Assembly: GCA_013178045.1 (NCBI GenBank)
Contig: JABLXP010000018.1
Coordinates: 1-34,773 of the forward strand
Reading direction: 5' to 3'
Length of the DNA: 34,773 nt
Source: Bacillota bacterium
Lineage (GTDB): Bacteria; Bacillota; Ch66
Shown: one piece after another, positions 15,577-23,516 of the stretch
Layout of the letters: each line of letters starts with the position of its first letter
How positions within the stretch are numbered: position 1 is the first letter of the stretch
Translations under genes and position numbers: made by a program
The notes under the pieces: model-generated
Seen by the model: only the letters and a program-made list of their open reading frames with translations
Told to the model about the DNA's origin: nothing
The model's database searches: none

Positions 15577-16959
15577 ATGCATCATCATAAGTTTCGGCCC
15601 GAAATTATTGCGGGTCCAATCGCCCCGACCTTGCTTTCCCTGGCTTATCCCAACATGCTGGCGATGCTCCTTCAAACCATCTATAGCCTGATTGATACAC
15701 TGCTCATGGGCTGGGTTGGGACCGATGAACTAACCGCCATCAGCCTGTCCTTCCCGATCAGCTTCATCCTGGTCAATTTCGCTTTCGGCGTAGGGGTCGG
15801 CGTCAACTCCCTGGTCGCTCGGGCCATTGGTGCCCGGAATCAAGAACAGGCGGAACAGATCGCCACCCAATCGCTACTGATTGCACTTGTCCTGGCCGGG
15901 GCTTTTACACTGATCGGCTTCGTTTTCGCAGAAAACATCTACTGCTTTATGGGAGCCGAAGGACGTGTCCTGGAACTATCCCTATCATACATTAAGATTA
16001 TTCTTCTCGGCAATATCTTTCTGTTCCTGCAAAACATTGGTACGGCTATTCTGCGTGGTGAAGGTGATATGCTCGCCAGTTCCCGGGTTATGATGACCGC
16101 AACCCTGGTCAACCTCGGGCTTGACCCTCTGCTAATTTTTGGTCTGGCTGGCCTCCCCGCCCTCGGCGTAAATGGAGCCGCCTGGGCCACCAACCTGGGG
16201 CGGATCACTGGTTGTCTGATGCTGTTGCGCCACTTTTGCCAACAGAAGTCCAGTATTCACCTGCAACTGCGCGGCTTCCGGTATAGTTCGACCCTGACCC
16301 GACAGTTGGTTGAACTCGCTTTGCCTATGGCTTTTTCTCGCCTAACCATTCCGCTCGTCTCGGTCTTTCTGAATAAACTGATGATGAGCCTGACCCCCTT
16401 CGCCGTCGCCGCCCGGGGGATTGGTTCCCGGCTGGACGCCATCGCTTTCCTGCCAGCCCAGGGATTAGCCAGCGCGACCGTAACCATGGTTGGACAAAAC
16501 CTGGGTGCAGGCAAAAATAAGCGGGCCAGACAGGTTGTCACCACTGCTGGATGGCTGGCCGTGGGAGGAATGGCGGCAGTCGGGACAGCGTTTTTCGCCA
16601 TGGCCCCAGTGATTATCGCCCGCTTTTCGGCCAATCCGCAGATTGGGTACATCGGTGTGCAGTACCTCCACATCGTGGTCTTTAGTTACCCTTTCATTGC
16701 CATCGATATGGTTAATAACGCGGCTTTTCAGGGGTTGGGGCTAGGCTGGCCGACCCTGGTGATTACTCTGTGTCGGGTTTGGGCCCTACAGCTACCATCG
16801 GCATACTTCTTCGCCTTGACACTGGGTTGGGGGACCAGTGGCGTCTGGTTCGCCCTGGTCTTTGCCAATGCTTTGGCCTCGATGGCCAGCATTCTGCTTT
16901 TGCGCTACTTCCTGAATAAAAAAGCGGCTGCCTTAAATCAGCCGGATAGGACTTTATAA
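15577..16959 (+). CDS. MATE-family multidrug/toxin efflux transporter
   Basis: A ~460-residue membrane protein with 12 predicted helices in two similar halves, typical of MATE (NorM/DinF-like) antiporters that export cationic compounds using a sodium or proton gradient. The family start PTLLSLAYPNMLAMLLQ and the loop motif around GVNSLVARAIGA (residues ~80-92) are present, with a mirror copy near VTMVGQNLGAGKNKRA in the second half. The ATG at 15577 is preferred because GAAGG lies eight bases upstream; the alternative ATG is 15562. It is the only long plus-strand gene and is monocistronic. Confidence 0.93.
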   Translation: MHHHKFRPEIIAGPIAPTLLSLAYPNMLAMLLQTIYSLIDTLLMGWVGTDELTAISLSFPISFILVNFAFGVGVGVNSLVARAIGARNQEQAEQIATQSLLIALVLAGAFTLIGFVFAENIYCFMGAEGRVLELSLSYIKIILLGNIFLFLQNIGTAILRGEGDMLASSRVMMTATLVNLGLDPLLIFGLAGLPALGVNGAAWATNLGRITGCLMLLRHFCQQKSSIHLQLRGFRYSSTLTRQLVELALPMAFSRLTIPLVSVFLNKLMMSLTPFAVAARGIGSRLDAIAFLPAQGLASATVTMVGQNLGAGKNKRARQVVTTAGWLAVGGMAAVGTAFFAMAPVIIARFSANPQIGYIGVQYLHIVVFSYPFIAIDMVNNAAFQGLGLGWPTLVITLCRVWALQLPSAYFFALTLGWGTSGVWFALVFANALASMASILLLRYFLNKKAAALNQPDRTL

Positions 16960-17164
16960 ACTTTTTTATCTTTTTTTTTGACCGCGAGACTTCCCCTTTC
17001 ATTTTAGTCTCGTGCCTCTTCTTTCCTCTCCCGAGCTCAGCCTCACTGGCTGGACCGAGTGGCTCCGCATGCCTGTCCAGATTGAAGAAGATGGCTGAGC
17101 CCGAGGCTTCGGCTATCAGTCCCGATTCTTTCAGCTCAGGGCTCTTTTTCTTTTCTAATCTCAT
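16763..17164 (-). CDS. Possible small basic protein downstream of the DUF255 gene
   Basis: The ATG at 17164 has a strong CGGAGGTG seven bases upstream and starts only 18 bases after the DUF255 stop. The first ~70 residues (MRLEKKKSPELKESGLIAEA, then Lys/Arg-rich runs) look like a real small protein. The remainder runs antisense into the MATE gene end and has Arg/Pro-rich shadow character, so the original stop may have been lost and the coordinates may overstate the gene. No family recognised. Confidence 0.4.
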   Translation of the reverse strand: MRLEKKKSPELKESGLIAEASGSAIFFNLDRHAEPLGPASEAELGRGKKRHETKMKGEVSRSKKKIKKFIKSYPADLRQPLFYSGSSAKAECWPSRPKHWQRPGRTRRHWSPNPVSRRRSMPMVAVGPKPDTE

Positions 17165-17182
17165 CGTAACACCTCCGTAAGC

Positions 17183-19033
17183 TTATAGTTTAACTTCAGG
17201 CCTTTTTGGGTTTACTTGATTAATGGCCGCTTCGCACTGAATATCTCCCCATTTCTCTGTCTCATTACAACGCCCCAAATTACGCAATAATCGGGCCAGC
17301 TCTGACGTCCCGCTTAATGGTTGGAAGCAGCGTTCACCAATACAAACGTAGGCTTTGGCTGGGGGCCCGGGATCGTAACCATTGGCCGCGACCAGTTCCG
17401 CCTGTGTTCTTGGATCCAGAAGATACGCCACCCGGCGGGGGGTGAAGTTGATCAAAGCGGTCCGCAACAGTTCGCGCGGGGCTGTTTGCTCACGTTCACC
17501 CACCACCGTAACCACCGTCCACGGTTTTAACACCTCACTAACCGCCAGGGCATAACCAGCCGCCATCACGTCATACCTTCGGTAGAGCTTCTTGCCGGCC
17601 GCCAGCGCCCGTCGCGCCGCGGTCAGGTAACGCTTCTGATGAGTCAGAGCAGCCAATTCCGCCAACCAGCGGGCTGCCTCGGCATTATGGCGAAAGTCCA
17701 CCAATGGCTTTTTCAAAGCTCCCAGGGCGTTCGGGTCGGGTAGGGAATCATAGAACCCACCCGCTGGGGACTGCAGCCGCGTTAAACAGTACTCGGCCAG
17801 TTTCTCTGACCATCGAATAAATTTTTCTTCCCCTGTCACCTGGTAAGCCATGTTCAAGGCGAATCCCACGGCTATCTCGTCGATCAGGAGCCCCCAAACG
17901 TGAGGCTGTCCGTCATAATAATGGGCCATCCCCTTCTCTGCTTGGTAACAGCGCCGCAGCAGGAAATCAATGGTAGAAAGCGCCCTGACTTTCCAGTGGT
18001 CATTACGAAAAATGACAGCGGCTTGCAGCAGACTGCGGACCAGTAATCCGTTCCAGTTAACGTAGATAATCCGGTCAATGAAAGGAGCAGGGTGCCGACG
18101 GCGAGCGGTCATTGGCAGCGCGTAGTACTCCTCGTCAGCGTCCTGGGTGCCGGCCCAGGCTCCAGTATCCGGGGAGTACAAATTGCTTTCCAGGTACCGC
18201 AAGACATCCCTGGCTACTTCAGCAAAGCGAGCTTCCCCGGTAATCTGGTAAGCCATCAATAAATTACCCAGCAGGAGGGCATTGTCTTCCAACATTTTTT
18301 CAAAGTGGGGGATACTCCAGTCCCGCGTTGTGGAATAGCGAAAAAAGCCACCTTCCACCGGGTCGTACATTCTGCTGCCCGACATCTGTGTCAGGGTGTG
18401 GGAAAAAATCGTTCGCCACTGCTCCTCCCCTGTTTCCACGTAGCTCACCATGGCCAGTTCCAGGGCTTCGCTCATTGGGAACTTGGGGGCAACGCCAAAC
18501 CCCCCATACCGTTCATCATAGTTCTTCACCACTTCTTGCCGGACCTGGTTAATTATCTCCTCCGTTATATCCCCGGCCGCGACTCTTCCTTCCCGTTGCC
18601 GCAGCGCATACTCACCTGCCGGCCGCAGGAAAAGTTCGCGATTCTCCCGGTAACTTTTGACCACTCTGTGCAGAAACGTTTTCATCTCCGCCGGCGGGAT
18701 ATAGGTTCCCCCGGTCAACAGTTCTCCCTGGGGTGACAGGATGGCCGTGGTAGGCCACCCACCGAGATTGTACCGCTCATTGATATCCGGCCGCTGATCT
18801 GTATCGACGCGAATCGCCACCAGATTATCGTTAATGAACTTGATTATTTGGGGATCGGAATAAGTTGTTTCATCCATGACGTGGCACCAGTGACACCAGA
18901 CTCCACTGATGGCAAGGAGAATCAGTTTGTCTTCCTGTTGTGCTTTGGCGAAAGCCTGTTCTTCCCAACTAAACCAGTGAATTTCCCGGGCTCGATTTGG
19001 CCGGGGTGAAAAACGCAGGTGAAAAGCCGCCAT
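17183..19033 (-). CDS. DUF255/YyaL-type thioredoxin-domain protein (SSP411-like)
   Basis: A 616-residue protein whose N-terminal ~170 residues form a thioredoxin-like domain with the family signature GVWCHWCHVMDETTY (CxxC) and GGWPTTAILSPQGE. The remaining ~440 residues are an alpha/alpha barrel resembling six-hairpin glycosidases and N-acylglucosamine epimerases, with motifs such as SRMYDPVEGGFFRYS and HFEKMLEDNALLL. This is the SSP411/YyaL family. It is slightly shorter than the usual ~680 residues, mainly in the middle, where the segment near GTQDADEEYYALP runs straight into a later part. A redox or sugar-related role is proposed for the family but the function is not established. Confidence 0.9.
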   Translation of the reverse strand: MAAFHLRFSPRPNRAREIHWFSWEEQAFAKAQQEDKLILLAISGVWCHWCHVMDETTYSDPQIIKFINDNLVAIRVDTDQRPDINERYNLGGWPTTAILSPQGELLTGGTYIPPAEMKTFLHRVVKSYRENRELFLRPAGEYALRQREGRVAAGDITEEIINQVRQEVVKNYDERYGGFGVAPKFPMSEALELAMVSYVETGEEQWRTIFSHTLTQMSGSRMYDPVEGGFFRYSTTRDWSIPHFEKMLEDNALLLGNLLMAYQITGEARFAEVARDVLRYLESNLYSPDTGAWAGTQDADEEYYALPMTARRRHPAPFIDRIIYVNWNGLLVRSLLQAAVIFRNDHWKVRALSTIDFLLRRCYQAEKGMAHYYDGQPHVWGLLIDEIAVGFALNMAYQVTGEEKFIRWSEKLAEYCLTRLQSPAGGFYDSLPDPNALGALKKPLVDFRHNAEAARWLAELAALTHQKRYLTAARRALAAGKKLYRRYDVMAAGYALAVSEVLKPWTVVTVVGEREQTAPRELLRTALINFTPRRVAYLLDPRTQAELVAANGYDPGPPAKAYVCIGERCFQPLSGTSELARLLRNLGRCNETEKWGDIQCEAAINQVNPKRPEVKL

Positions 19034-19104
19034 GTCTATACCTCCGCCGTGAATATTTATAACCTCAAGATTAATTGCTTTTTGCTTAGTTTTTCACCCG
19101 GGCC

Positions 19105-19142
19105 AAAAAAAATCCGTCCTGACCGTTAGGACCAGCGACGGA
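19105..19142 (-). terminator. Terminator at the end of the catabolic region
   Basis: Minus strand: TCCGTC ... GACGGA stem with inner pairing, followed by TTTTTTTT, about 40 bases after the MBL stop codon at 19180. Confidence 0.8.
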
Positions 19143-19179
19143 ATTTAAGCTCGGCAATTGTTCGGATTGAAAAAGGTCG

Positions 19180-20166
19180 TTAGCTTTTTCTTGAAAACAC
19201 AAACATCTGGTCCTTCATTTCCCTTTGGATTACTCCTTTTTCCTCAAGGTATTTCAGGTGGGCAATCGCCTCCCCGGTCGCGAACCATTTTTGCGCGACA
19301 GGAAACAAATCCCAGGAATCATAAGTCATATCCCAGGTCATTTGTGACGCTACCTGATAGGCAGTCTGTACGCCCTTGGTTAAGATAGCTAGGACCTCAT
19401 CAATCCGGCGCTGGTGGTGGAGCTTCAGCTCTTGAATCCGCCGTTTACAGTCGTTAATCAGCCCCCGGTGACCAGGCAAGGCCAGGTCGATATCGAGTTG
19501 GTCGACCAGGTCGAGGCTGTTAAGGTATTCCTGGAGATAACTACCTTGAGGCGACCATTGGGAAATGTTAGGGGTGATGTCCCCAAGAATATGGTCCCCC
19601 GCGACCAGGATTTTTTTCGCGGATTCGTATAGACACATATGGCCCCGCGTGTGACCAGGAGTTGCCACGCACCGAAAATGATAGTCGCCGATGCTGATCG
19701 AATCACCTTCATGCACTATAGTAAAATCCAGGTGGCCAATAGGGCTGAATAAATAACCAGGGTGTTTTTCAATTGCCTCGTGTGACTCATCTTCGGGAAA
19801 GCCATTTAAGTAGGCAAAGTTTCGCATTTTATCCCAGTAATCCCTGGAGCGTGTAAAATTATTGAGGACAGCGGCATCCGGTTGACTGCAGTAGATCCGG
19901 GAGTTGCTGGTAGCTAGATTACCTACAAGGCCAGAATGATCAGCGTGCATGTGGGTAAGAAAAAAATCCGTCTTATCTAAATCCACGCCAAGCTCCCGCA
20001 GACCAAAGTCCATTGCCCTTTGACATTCCTCCCGGTTCATGCCGGTATCAATAATCAAATTTCGGTTCTCTGCTTTAATCACATACGCATTGAGGGCTTT
20101 TAAGGGATTCCTGGGAAGCGGAACCTCGATTTTATACAGGTTTGGTAAAATCTTCTGCGTAACCAA
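19180..20166 (-). CDS. Metallo-beta-lactamase-fold hydrolase (glyoxalase II-like)
   Basis: A ~328-residue soluble hydrolase with the metal motif THMHADHSG (HxHxDH), a preceding IIDTGMNREE strand, and later conserved GHTRGHMCLYE and ILVAGDHILGD elements, as in the glyoxalase II/YflN branch. A C-terminal ~80-residue helical/winged extension (HQRRIDEVLAIL ... LKYLEEKG) is also found in LACTB2-like proteins. The TTG at 20166 is preferred because GGAGGAGTGA lies just upstream. It may hydrolyse a thioester or lactone made by the acyl-CoA cluster, but a terminator separates it from the preceding gene, so membership of the operon is not certain. Confidence 0.85.
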   Translation of the reverse strand: MVTQKILPNLYKIEVPLPRNPLKALNAYVIKAENRNLIIDTGMNREECQRAMDFGLRELGVDLDKTDFFLTHMHADHSGLVGNLATSNSRIYCSQPDAAVLNNFTRSRDYWDKMRNFAYLNGFPEDESHEAIEKHPGYLFSPIGHLDFTIVHEGDSISIGDYHFRCVATPGHTRGHMCLYESAKKILVAGDHILGDITPNISQWSPQGSYLQEYLNSLDLVDQLDIDLALPGHRGLINDCKRRIQELKLHHQRRIDEVLAILTKGVQTAYQVASQMTWDMTYDSWDLFPVAQKWFATGEAIAHLKYLEEKGVIQREMKDQMFVFSRKS

Positions 20167-20183
20167 GCCATTCACTCCTCCAT

Positions 20184-20212
20184 CCAAAAATGCCTCCCAA
20201 TTAGGGGAGGCG
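20184..20212 (-). terminator. Terminator after the DUF6282 gene
   Basis: Minus strand: GCCTCCCC-TAAT-TGGGAGGC followed by ATTTTTGG, ten bases after the DUF6282 stop and directly before the next gene's start site. It could partly attenuate read-through into the MBL gene. Confidence 0.7.
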
Positions 20213-20222
20213 GTATATTAGA

Positions 20223-21128
20223 CTAACTCATCCCTAACAATTGTCTAGGATTCTCCGCCACCATCTGTCTGATCCAATGCCAAGGAATCCCGGCCTCGAA
20301 GAGACCGCAGCAGAACCGCATTAAGCCTTCGCTGGGATCCAGACCATCTTTCTCCCCCAAATCCGTCTCGAGAAGACAGCGCTCAGGGCCGATTCGCCTG
20401 ATCTCCTCAGCAGTTCGACTGATTGGGTACCTACCCCATTTCTCCGTGGTAGGCAAGAAAGAGCGCTCAATGTAGACACCCAGACGGGCCATCTCCAATT
20501 GGAAATCAAGCGGAAGTGAGGAAACCGGTAATTCGGGGTGGTTGAGCACTACTCGTTTAACACCCAGTTCCCGCGCCGCGGGTACCAGTTGGCCGATCTC
20601 TTCCAGAGAAAGGTGACCAGTAGCCAGGACGGCATCCCTTTCGGCTACGATTTTGACGATGTCGATCACCTCAGGGAGTAACCGACCAGAATCGTCAAGG
20701 ATACGGAGGGGTTTAACCGGGTATTTGAGCTGAATGGTGGCAGCCATTTCCTGGTAACCGGCGTCTCCATAGTATCGGAGATGGTTTTGCGCATGGATGG
20801 TCGGCATCCAGACAATCTTACCTCCCAGCCCCAGCGCCAGTTCAACGCTGTAGGGGTTGAACCCGCCGACAAAATGATTCAGGACTACCCCGCCAAATAC
20901 TTGAATACCAGCCACATAGCGGTCGGCCACGTGCGCCCGTTCAACCGAAGACCCTTCATGAGCTTTAAGAACCACGGCAGCCAGACCGGCTTTCGCCGCT
21001 TGTTTGGCCAACTCCCAGTCGTCGTAGAGCCTGGGGAATAGACTGAGTCCCGCGTGGACATGAACATCCACCGCCCCCTTGAGCATTTCCCAGGCTGCCG
21101 ATTCTTCGATTCGTTCAGTCGTCGGCAT
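20223..21128 (-). CDS. DUF6282-like putative metal-dependent hydrolase
   Basis: A ~301-residue protein with an early DVHVHAG (HxH), then VVLKAHEGS, ATGHLSLEE, VVLNHPEL and a late LETDLGEKDG. These are the ordered His/Glu/Asp positions of a PHP/amidohydrolase-type TIM barrel, and the arrangement fits the DUF6282 family. ATG 21128 is favoured because AAAGGG lies about nine bases upstream; the alternative ATG 21137 abuts it. It is transcribed with the acyl-CoA genes, so a lactonase, amidase or hydrolase step on a pathway intermediate is reasonable. No substrate can be assigned. Confidence 0.75.
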   Translation of the reverse strand: MPTTERIEESAAWEMLKGAVDVHVHAGLSLFPRLYDDWELAKQAAKAGLAAVVLKAHEGSSVERAHVADRYVAGIQVFGGVVLNHFVGGFNPYSVELALGLGGKIVWMPTIHAQNHLRYYGDAGYQEMAATIQLKYPVKPLRILDDSGRLLPEVIDIVKIVAERDAVLATGHLSLEEIGQLVPAARELGVKRVVLNHPELPVSSLPLDFQLEMARLGVYIERSFLPTTEKWGRYPISRTAEEIRRIGPERCLLETDLGEKDGLDPSEGLMRFCCGLFEAGIPWHWIRQMVAENPRQLLGMS

Positions 21129-21256
21129 CAGGTTCATCCCTTTCTGCTAATGGTTAACATCGGGCGGAATGCGGCTGTTCTTAACCCAATTCTAAACGCC
21201 GGCGAAAATTTAATCAAGCCTCATATTTTTCCCGGCATCGTATCTCAACCAGCACG

Positions 21257-21440
21257 CTACCCAAGCGGCCCGTATTTTCGCACCCGCTCAATTTGCTCCT
21301 TAATCCCTGCTTCAAAACTGAACTTCAAGGGCCGGCCCACAGCCTGCTCCAGGCGGGTACCATCCAGCCACGAGGCATAATAAGTGGGTGCAGACCACAG
21401 CGCCGATAAAACCGGTCCCCCCAAAAACTGCCACAGTCAC
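21257..21440 (-). pseudogene. NAD-dependent epimerase/dehydratase, internally deleted
   Basis: A GTG at 21440 with AAAGGGGGG upstream starts VTVAVFGGTGFIGAVV, the unmistakable Rossmann start (GGTGFIG) of an extended SDR/epimerase. About 20 codons later a different frame gives the end of such a protein: ASWLDGTRLEQAVGRPLKFS, then EAGIKEQIERVRKYG and a stop at 21257-21259. The ~230 residues normally between these parts, including the YxxxK site, are missing. A large internal deletion has gutted the gene while leaving both ends. Confidence 0.7.
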
Positions 21441-21474
21441 CGCTATTCCCCCTTTCATCAATCAGCAATTATGA

Positions 21475-21540
21475 TTAACCCTTCACCATGCTCCCGCCAT
21501 CAATCGTGATCACCTCAAGATTAACAACCGATCGCCGTCC
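21475..21540 (-). pseudogene. SDR-family C-terminal tail fragment
   Basis: Directly after the 3-hydroxyacyl-CoA dehydrogenase stop, another frame encodes VVNLEVITIDGGSMVKG and a TAA at 21475-21477. This is the typical C-terminus of short-chain ketoacyl reductases (..G..I.VDGG). Only about 20 residues remain, so a deletion has joined the end of the dehydrogenase gene to the end of a lost SDR gene. Confidence 0.6.
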
Positions 21541-21541
21541 C

Positions 21542-22492
21542 TCAGCCAATGTGGTCAAGCTCCCGAATAGCCTTCATCATCTTTAAAATTTTCAAGGTTC
21601 TTTCCTTTTGGACTTGAGCCACATCCACCTGGCTATAGTCCTTCAGTCCCCGGCCGGTCTTAACTCCTAACCAACCTTTTGACGTCAACTCAACCGCCAG
21701 GCCCAAGGGCTCCGTGCTGTTACATAAATGCGGGATCACAAACGATCCGACCTTCAGGCTCACGTCCCAGCCAATGTGGTCGCGCAACTCCAGCGGTCCC
21801 TCGAACGGCCAGCGCACTCCGTAGGTAGCCTTTAGGGCTGCATCAACATCCTCCGGCGTGGCCCACCCCTGCGCCACCATGTAACAGGCCTCCCGAAAGA
21901 TGGCCTGCCCGATCCGGTTGAGAATAAACCCGGGAATATACTGGTTGACCATGGCTGGCTTTTTCCCTAACTTGATGAGCAATGCTTTCATCGTTTCCAC
22001 CGTATCCTCTGCGGTCTGGGGCCCCCGGACAATCTCCACCAAAGGCATGATGTGGGGAGGCGTGCACCAGTGGGCAATAATCAGCCGCTCAGGATGGGAA
22101 ACTTCCGCGATGTCAAAAATGTTCAGGGCTGAGGTGTTACTGACCAGGATCGTTTCCGCGGGACAAAGACGATCAAGTTCGGTAAATAACGCCCGTTTGG
22201 CGGACGCGTCTTCGAAAATGGCTTCGAGGACCAGGTTGGCCTGGGAAGCAGCCGGCGCAAGCCGGTCAGTGAAAGTAATCCGTTGTTGGGCTTCCCTCGC
22301 CACCTCTTCGGTCATCTCCCCTACCGAGCACAGCGTTTCCACGTTGTTCGCGATCAAGTACCGGGCTTTCTCCAGTTGAGCCGGGCCCTGATCGACCAGG
22401 GTGGTCTCGAATCCGTTAACCGCAAACACCTGGGCGATCGAATGACCCTGGGTCCCCGCCCCGACCACGACGACTTTCCAGTTGTCGAACAA
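21542..22492 (-). CDS. 3-hydroxyacyl-CoA dehydrogenase family protein, paralogue A (divergent)
   Basis: A ~316-residue NAD-dependent dehydrogenase. The N-terminal Rossmann motif is VVGAGTQGHSIA. The catalytic region has SNTSALNIF (serine), AHWCTPPHIMPLVEIVRG (histidine and glutamate) and FILNRIG (asparagine). The family usually reads HFFNP or HWFNP; here it is HWCTP, so a conserved asparagine is threonine. The length and the WPFEGPLELRDHIG block recall the 319-residue lambda-crystallin/L-carnitine dehydrogenase branch more than classical 282-residue Hbd, so the substrate may be a CoA ester or a free hydroxy acid. The TTG 22492 is preferred: AAAGGGG lies about eight bases upstream, as in paralogue B. 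The last residues (DHIG beyond IREL) look acquired at the deletion junction. Confidence 0.85.
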   Translation of the reverse strand: MFDNWKVVVVGAGTQGHSIAQVFAVNGFETTLVDQGPAQLEKARYLIANNVETLCSVGEMTEEVAREAQQRITFTDRLAPAASQANLVLEAIFEDASAKRALFTELDRLCPAETILVSNTSALNIFDIAEVSHPERLIIAHWCTPPHIMPLVEIVRGPQTAEDTVETMKALLIKLGKKPAMVNQYIPGFILNRIGQAIFREACYMVAQGWATPEDVDAALKATYGVRWPFEGPLELRDHIGWDVSLKVGSFVIPHLCNSTEPLGLAVELTSKGWLGVKTGRGLKDYSQVDVAQVQKERTLKILKMMKAIRELDHIG

Positions 22493-22551
22493 GATGTCCA
22501 CCCCTTTCCAGCATTTTTTGATTAACTCGGATTTGTGACTAAGATTTTTAT

Positions 22552-23490
22552 CTACAGTTCACGAATGTTTTTTAACATTTTGAAAATTTTCATGGTCCTC
22601 TCCTTTTGGATTTCCTGAATGTCCACATTGCTATAGTCCTTCAGCCCCCGCCCGGACTTGACCCCCAACCAGCCCTTTTGGACCATTTCCACCGCCAGGG
22701 GCATTGGGCCGGTGTCATTACACAGGTGCGGGAAAAGGAACGACGCTACCTTGGTACTGATGTCCCAGCCTAAATGGTCGCGCAGTTCCAGCGGTCCTTC
22801 AAAAGCAAAGCGCGGGCCGTAAGTGGAAACAACCGCGGTGTCGATGTCCTCCCAGGTACACCACCCCTGGGCCATCATATAACCTGCTTCTCGCGCAATC
22901 ACCGCCGAAAAACGGTTGACAATAAATCCCGGCACGTATTGATTCAGCACGGCGGGGGTCTTGCCTAACTTTGTAAGTAAGGCTTTGACTGTTTCTACGG
23001 TTTCGTCTGAGGTCTGGAGCCCACGGACGACCTCGACCAGAGGCATGATGTGGGGCGGGTTAAACCAGTGGGCAATGATCAACCTTTCTGGATGGGACAC
23101 CTCGGCGATCTCAAAAATGTTCAGGGCCGAGGTGTTGCTGGTAAAAATAGTGTCAGCCGAACAAAGTTTATCCAGTATGGCAAAAAGTTCTCGTTTGGCC
23201 GGCGGGCTCTCATAAATGGTCTCAACCACGAAATTGGCCTGAGGCGCGCCCTCTTCGAGCTTATCCGTATAAGTGATGAGTTTCTGCGCCTTTTCAACTA
23301 CATCCTCGGGAATCTCCCCCACTGAGCAGAGGGTCTGTAAGTTTCCAGCGATCATTTTTTGGGCTTTTTCCAGTTGCTCGGGACTCTGGTCGACCAGCGT
23401 TGTCTCAAAACCGTGGACCGCAAAGGCCAGGGCAATGGAATGCCCCATGGTGCCAGCACCGACCACCATAATCCGCCAGTTTTCGAACAA
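22552..23490 (-). CDS. 3-hydroxyacyl-CoA dehydrogenase family protein, paralogue B
   Basis: A ~312-residue NAD-dependent dehydrogenase, clearly a tandem duplicate of its downstream neighbour. Motifs are VVGAGTMGHSIA (NAD site), SNTSALNIF, AHWFNPPHIMPLVEVVRG (canonical His, Asn and Glu) and FIVNRFS. The C-terminal domain contains FAFEGPLELRDHLGWD and LGVKSGRGLKDYS. It likely oxidises a 3-hydroxyacyl-CoA (for example 3-hydroxybutyryl-CoA) to the 3-oxo form. TTG 23490 is preferred because AAAGGGG stands about eight bases upstream, whereas GTG 23499 and TTG 23511 lack spacing. It follows the AbfD-like gene by about 27 bases in the same operon. Confidence 0.88.
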   Translation of the reverse strand: MFENWRIMVVGAGTMGHSIALAFAVHGFETTLVDQSPEQLEKAQKMIAGNLQTLCSVGEIPEDVVEKAQKLITYTDKLEEGAPQANFVVETIYESPPAKRELFAILDKLCSADTIFTSNTSALNIFEIAEVSHPERLIIAHWFNPPHIMPLVEVVRGLQTSDETVETVKALLTKLGKTPAVLNQYVPGFIVNRFSAVIAREAGYMMAQGWCTWEDIDTAVVSTYGPRFAFEGPLELRDHLGWDISTKVASFLFPHLCNDTGPMPLAVEMVQKGWLGVKSGRGLKDYSNVDIQEIQKERTMKIFKMLKNIREL

Positions 23491-23516
23491 TACGTTCACC
23501 CCTTTTCTCAATTAAA

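Noticed and set aside
15394-15675. Minus-strand ORF across the 28-bp palindrome and MATE start
   Set aside because: Most of it is translation of the palindrome and antisense MATE sequence.
16257-16673. Long antisense frame within the MATE gene
   Set aside because: Ala/Pro/Arg-rich shadow of a conserved membrane protein gene; no start site.
16985-17012. 7-bp stem CGAGACT/AGTCTCG as MATE terminator
   Set aside because: The loop is 14 bases and the T-run lies before rather than after the stem on the plus strand.
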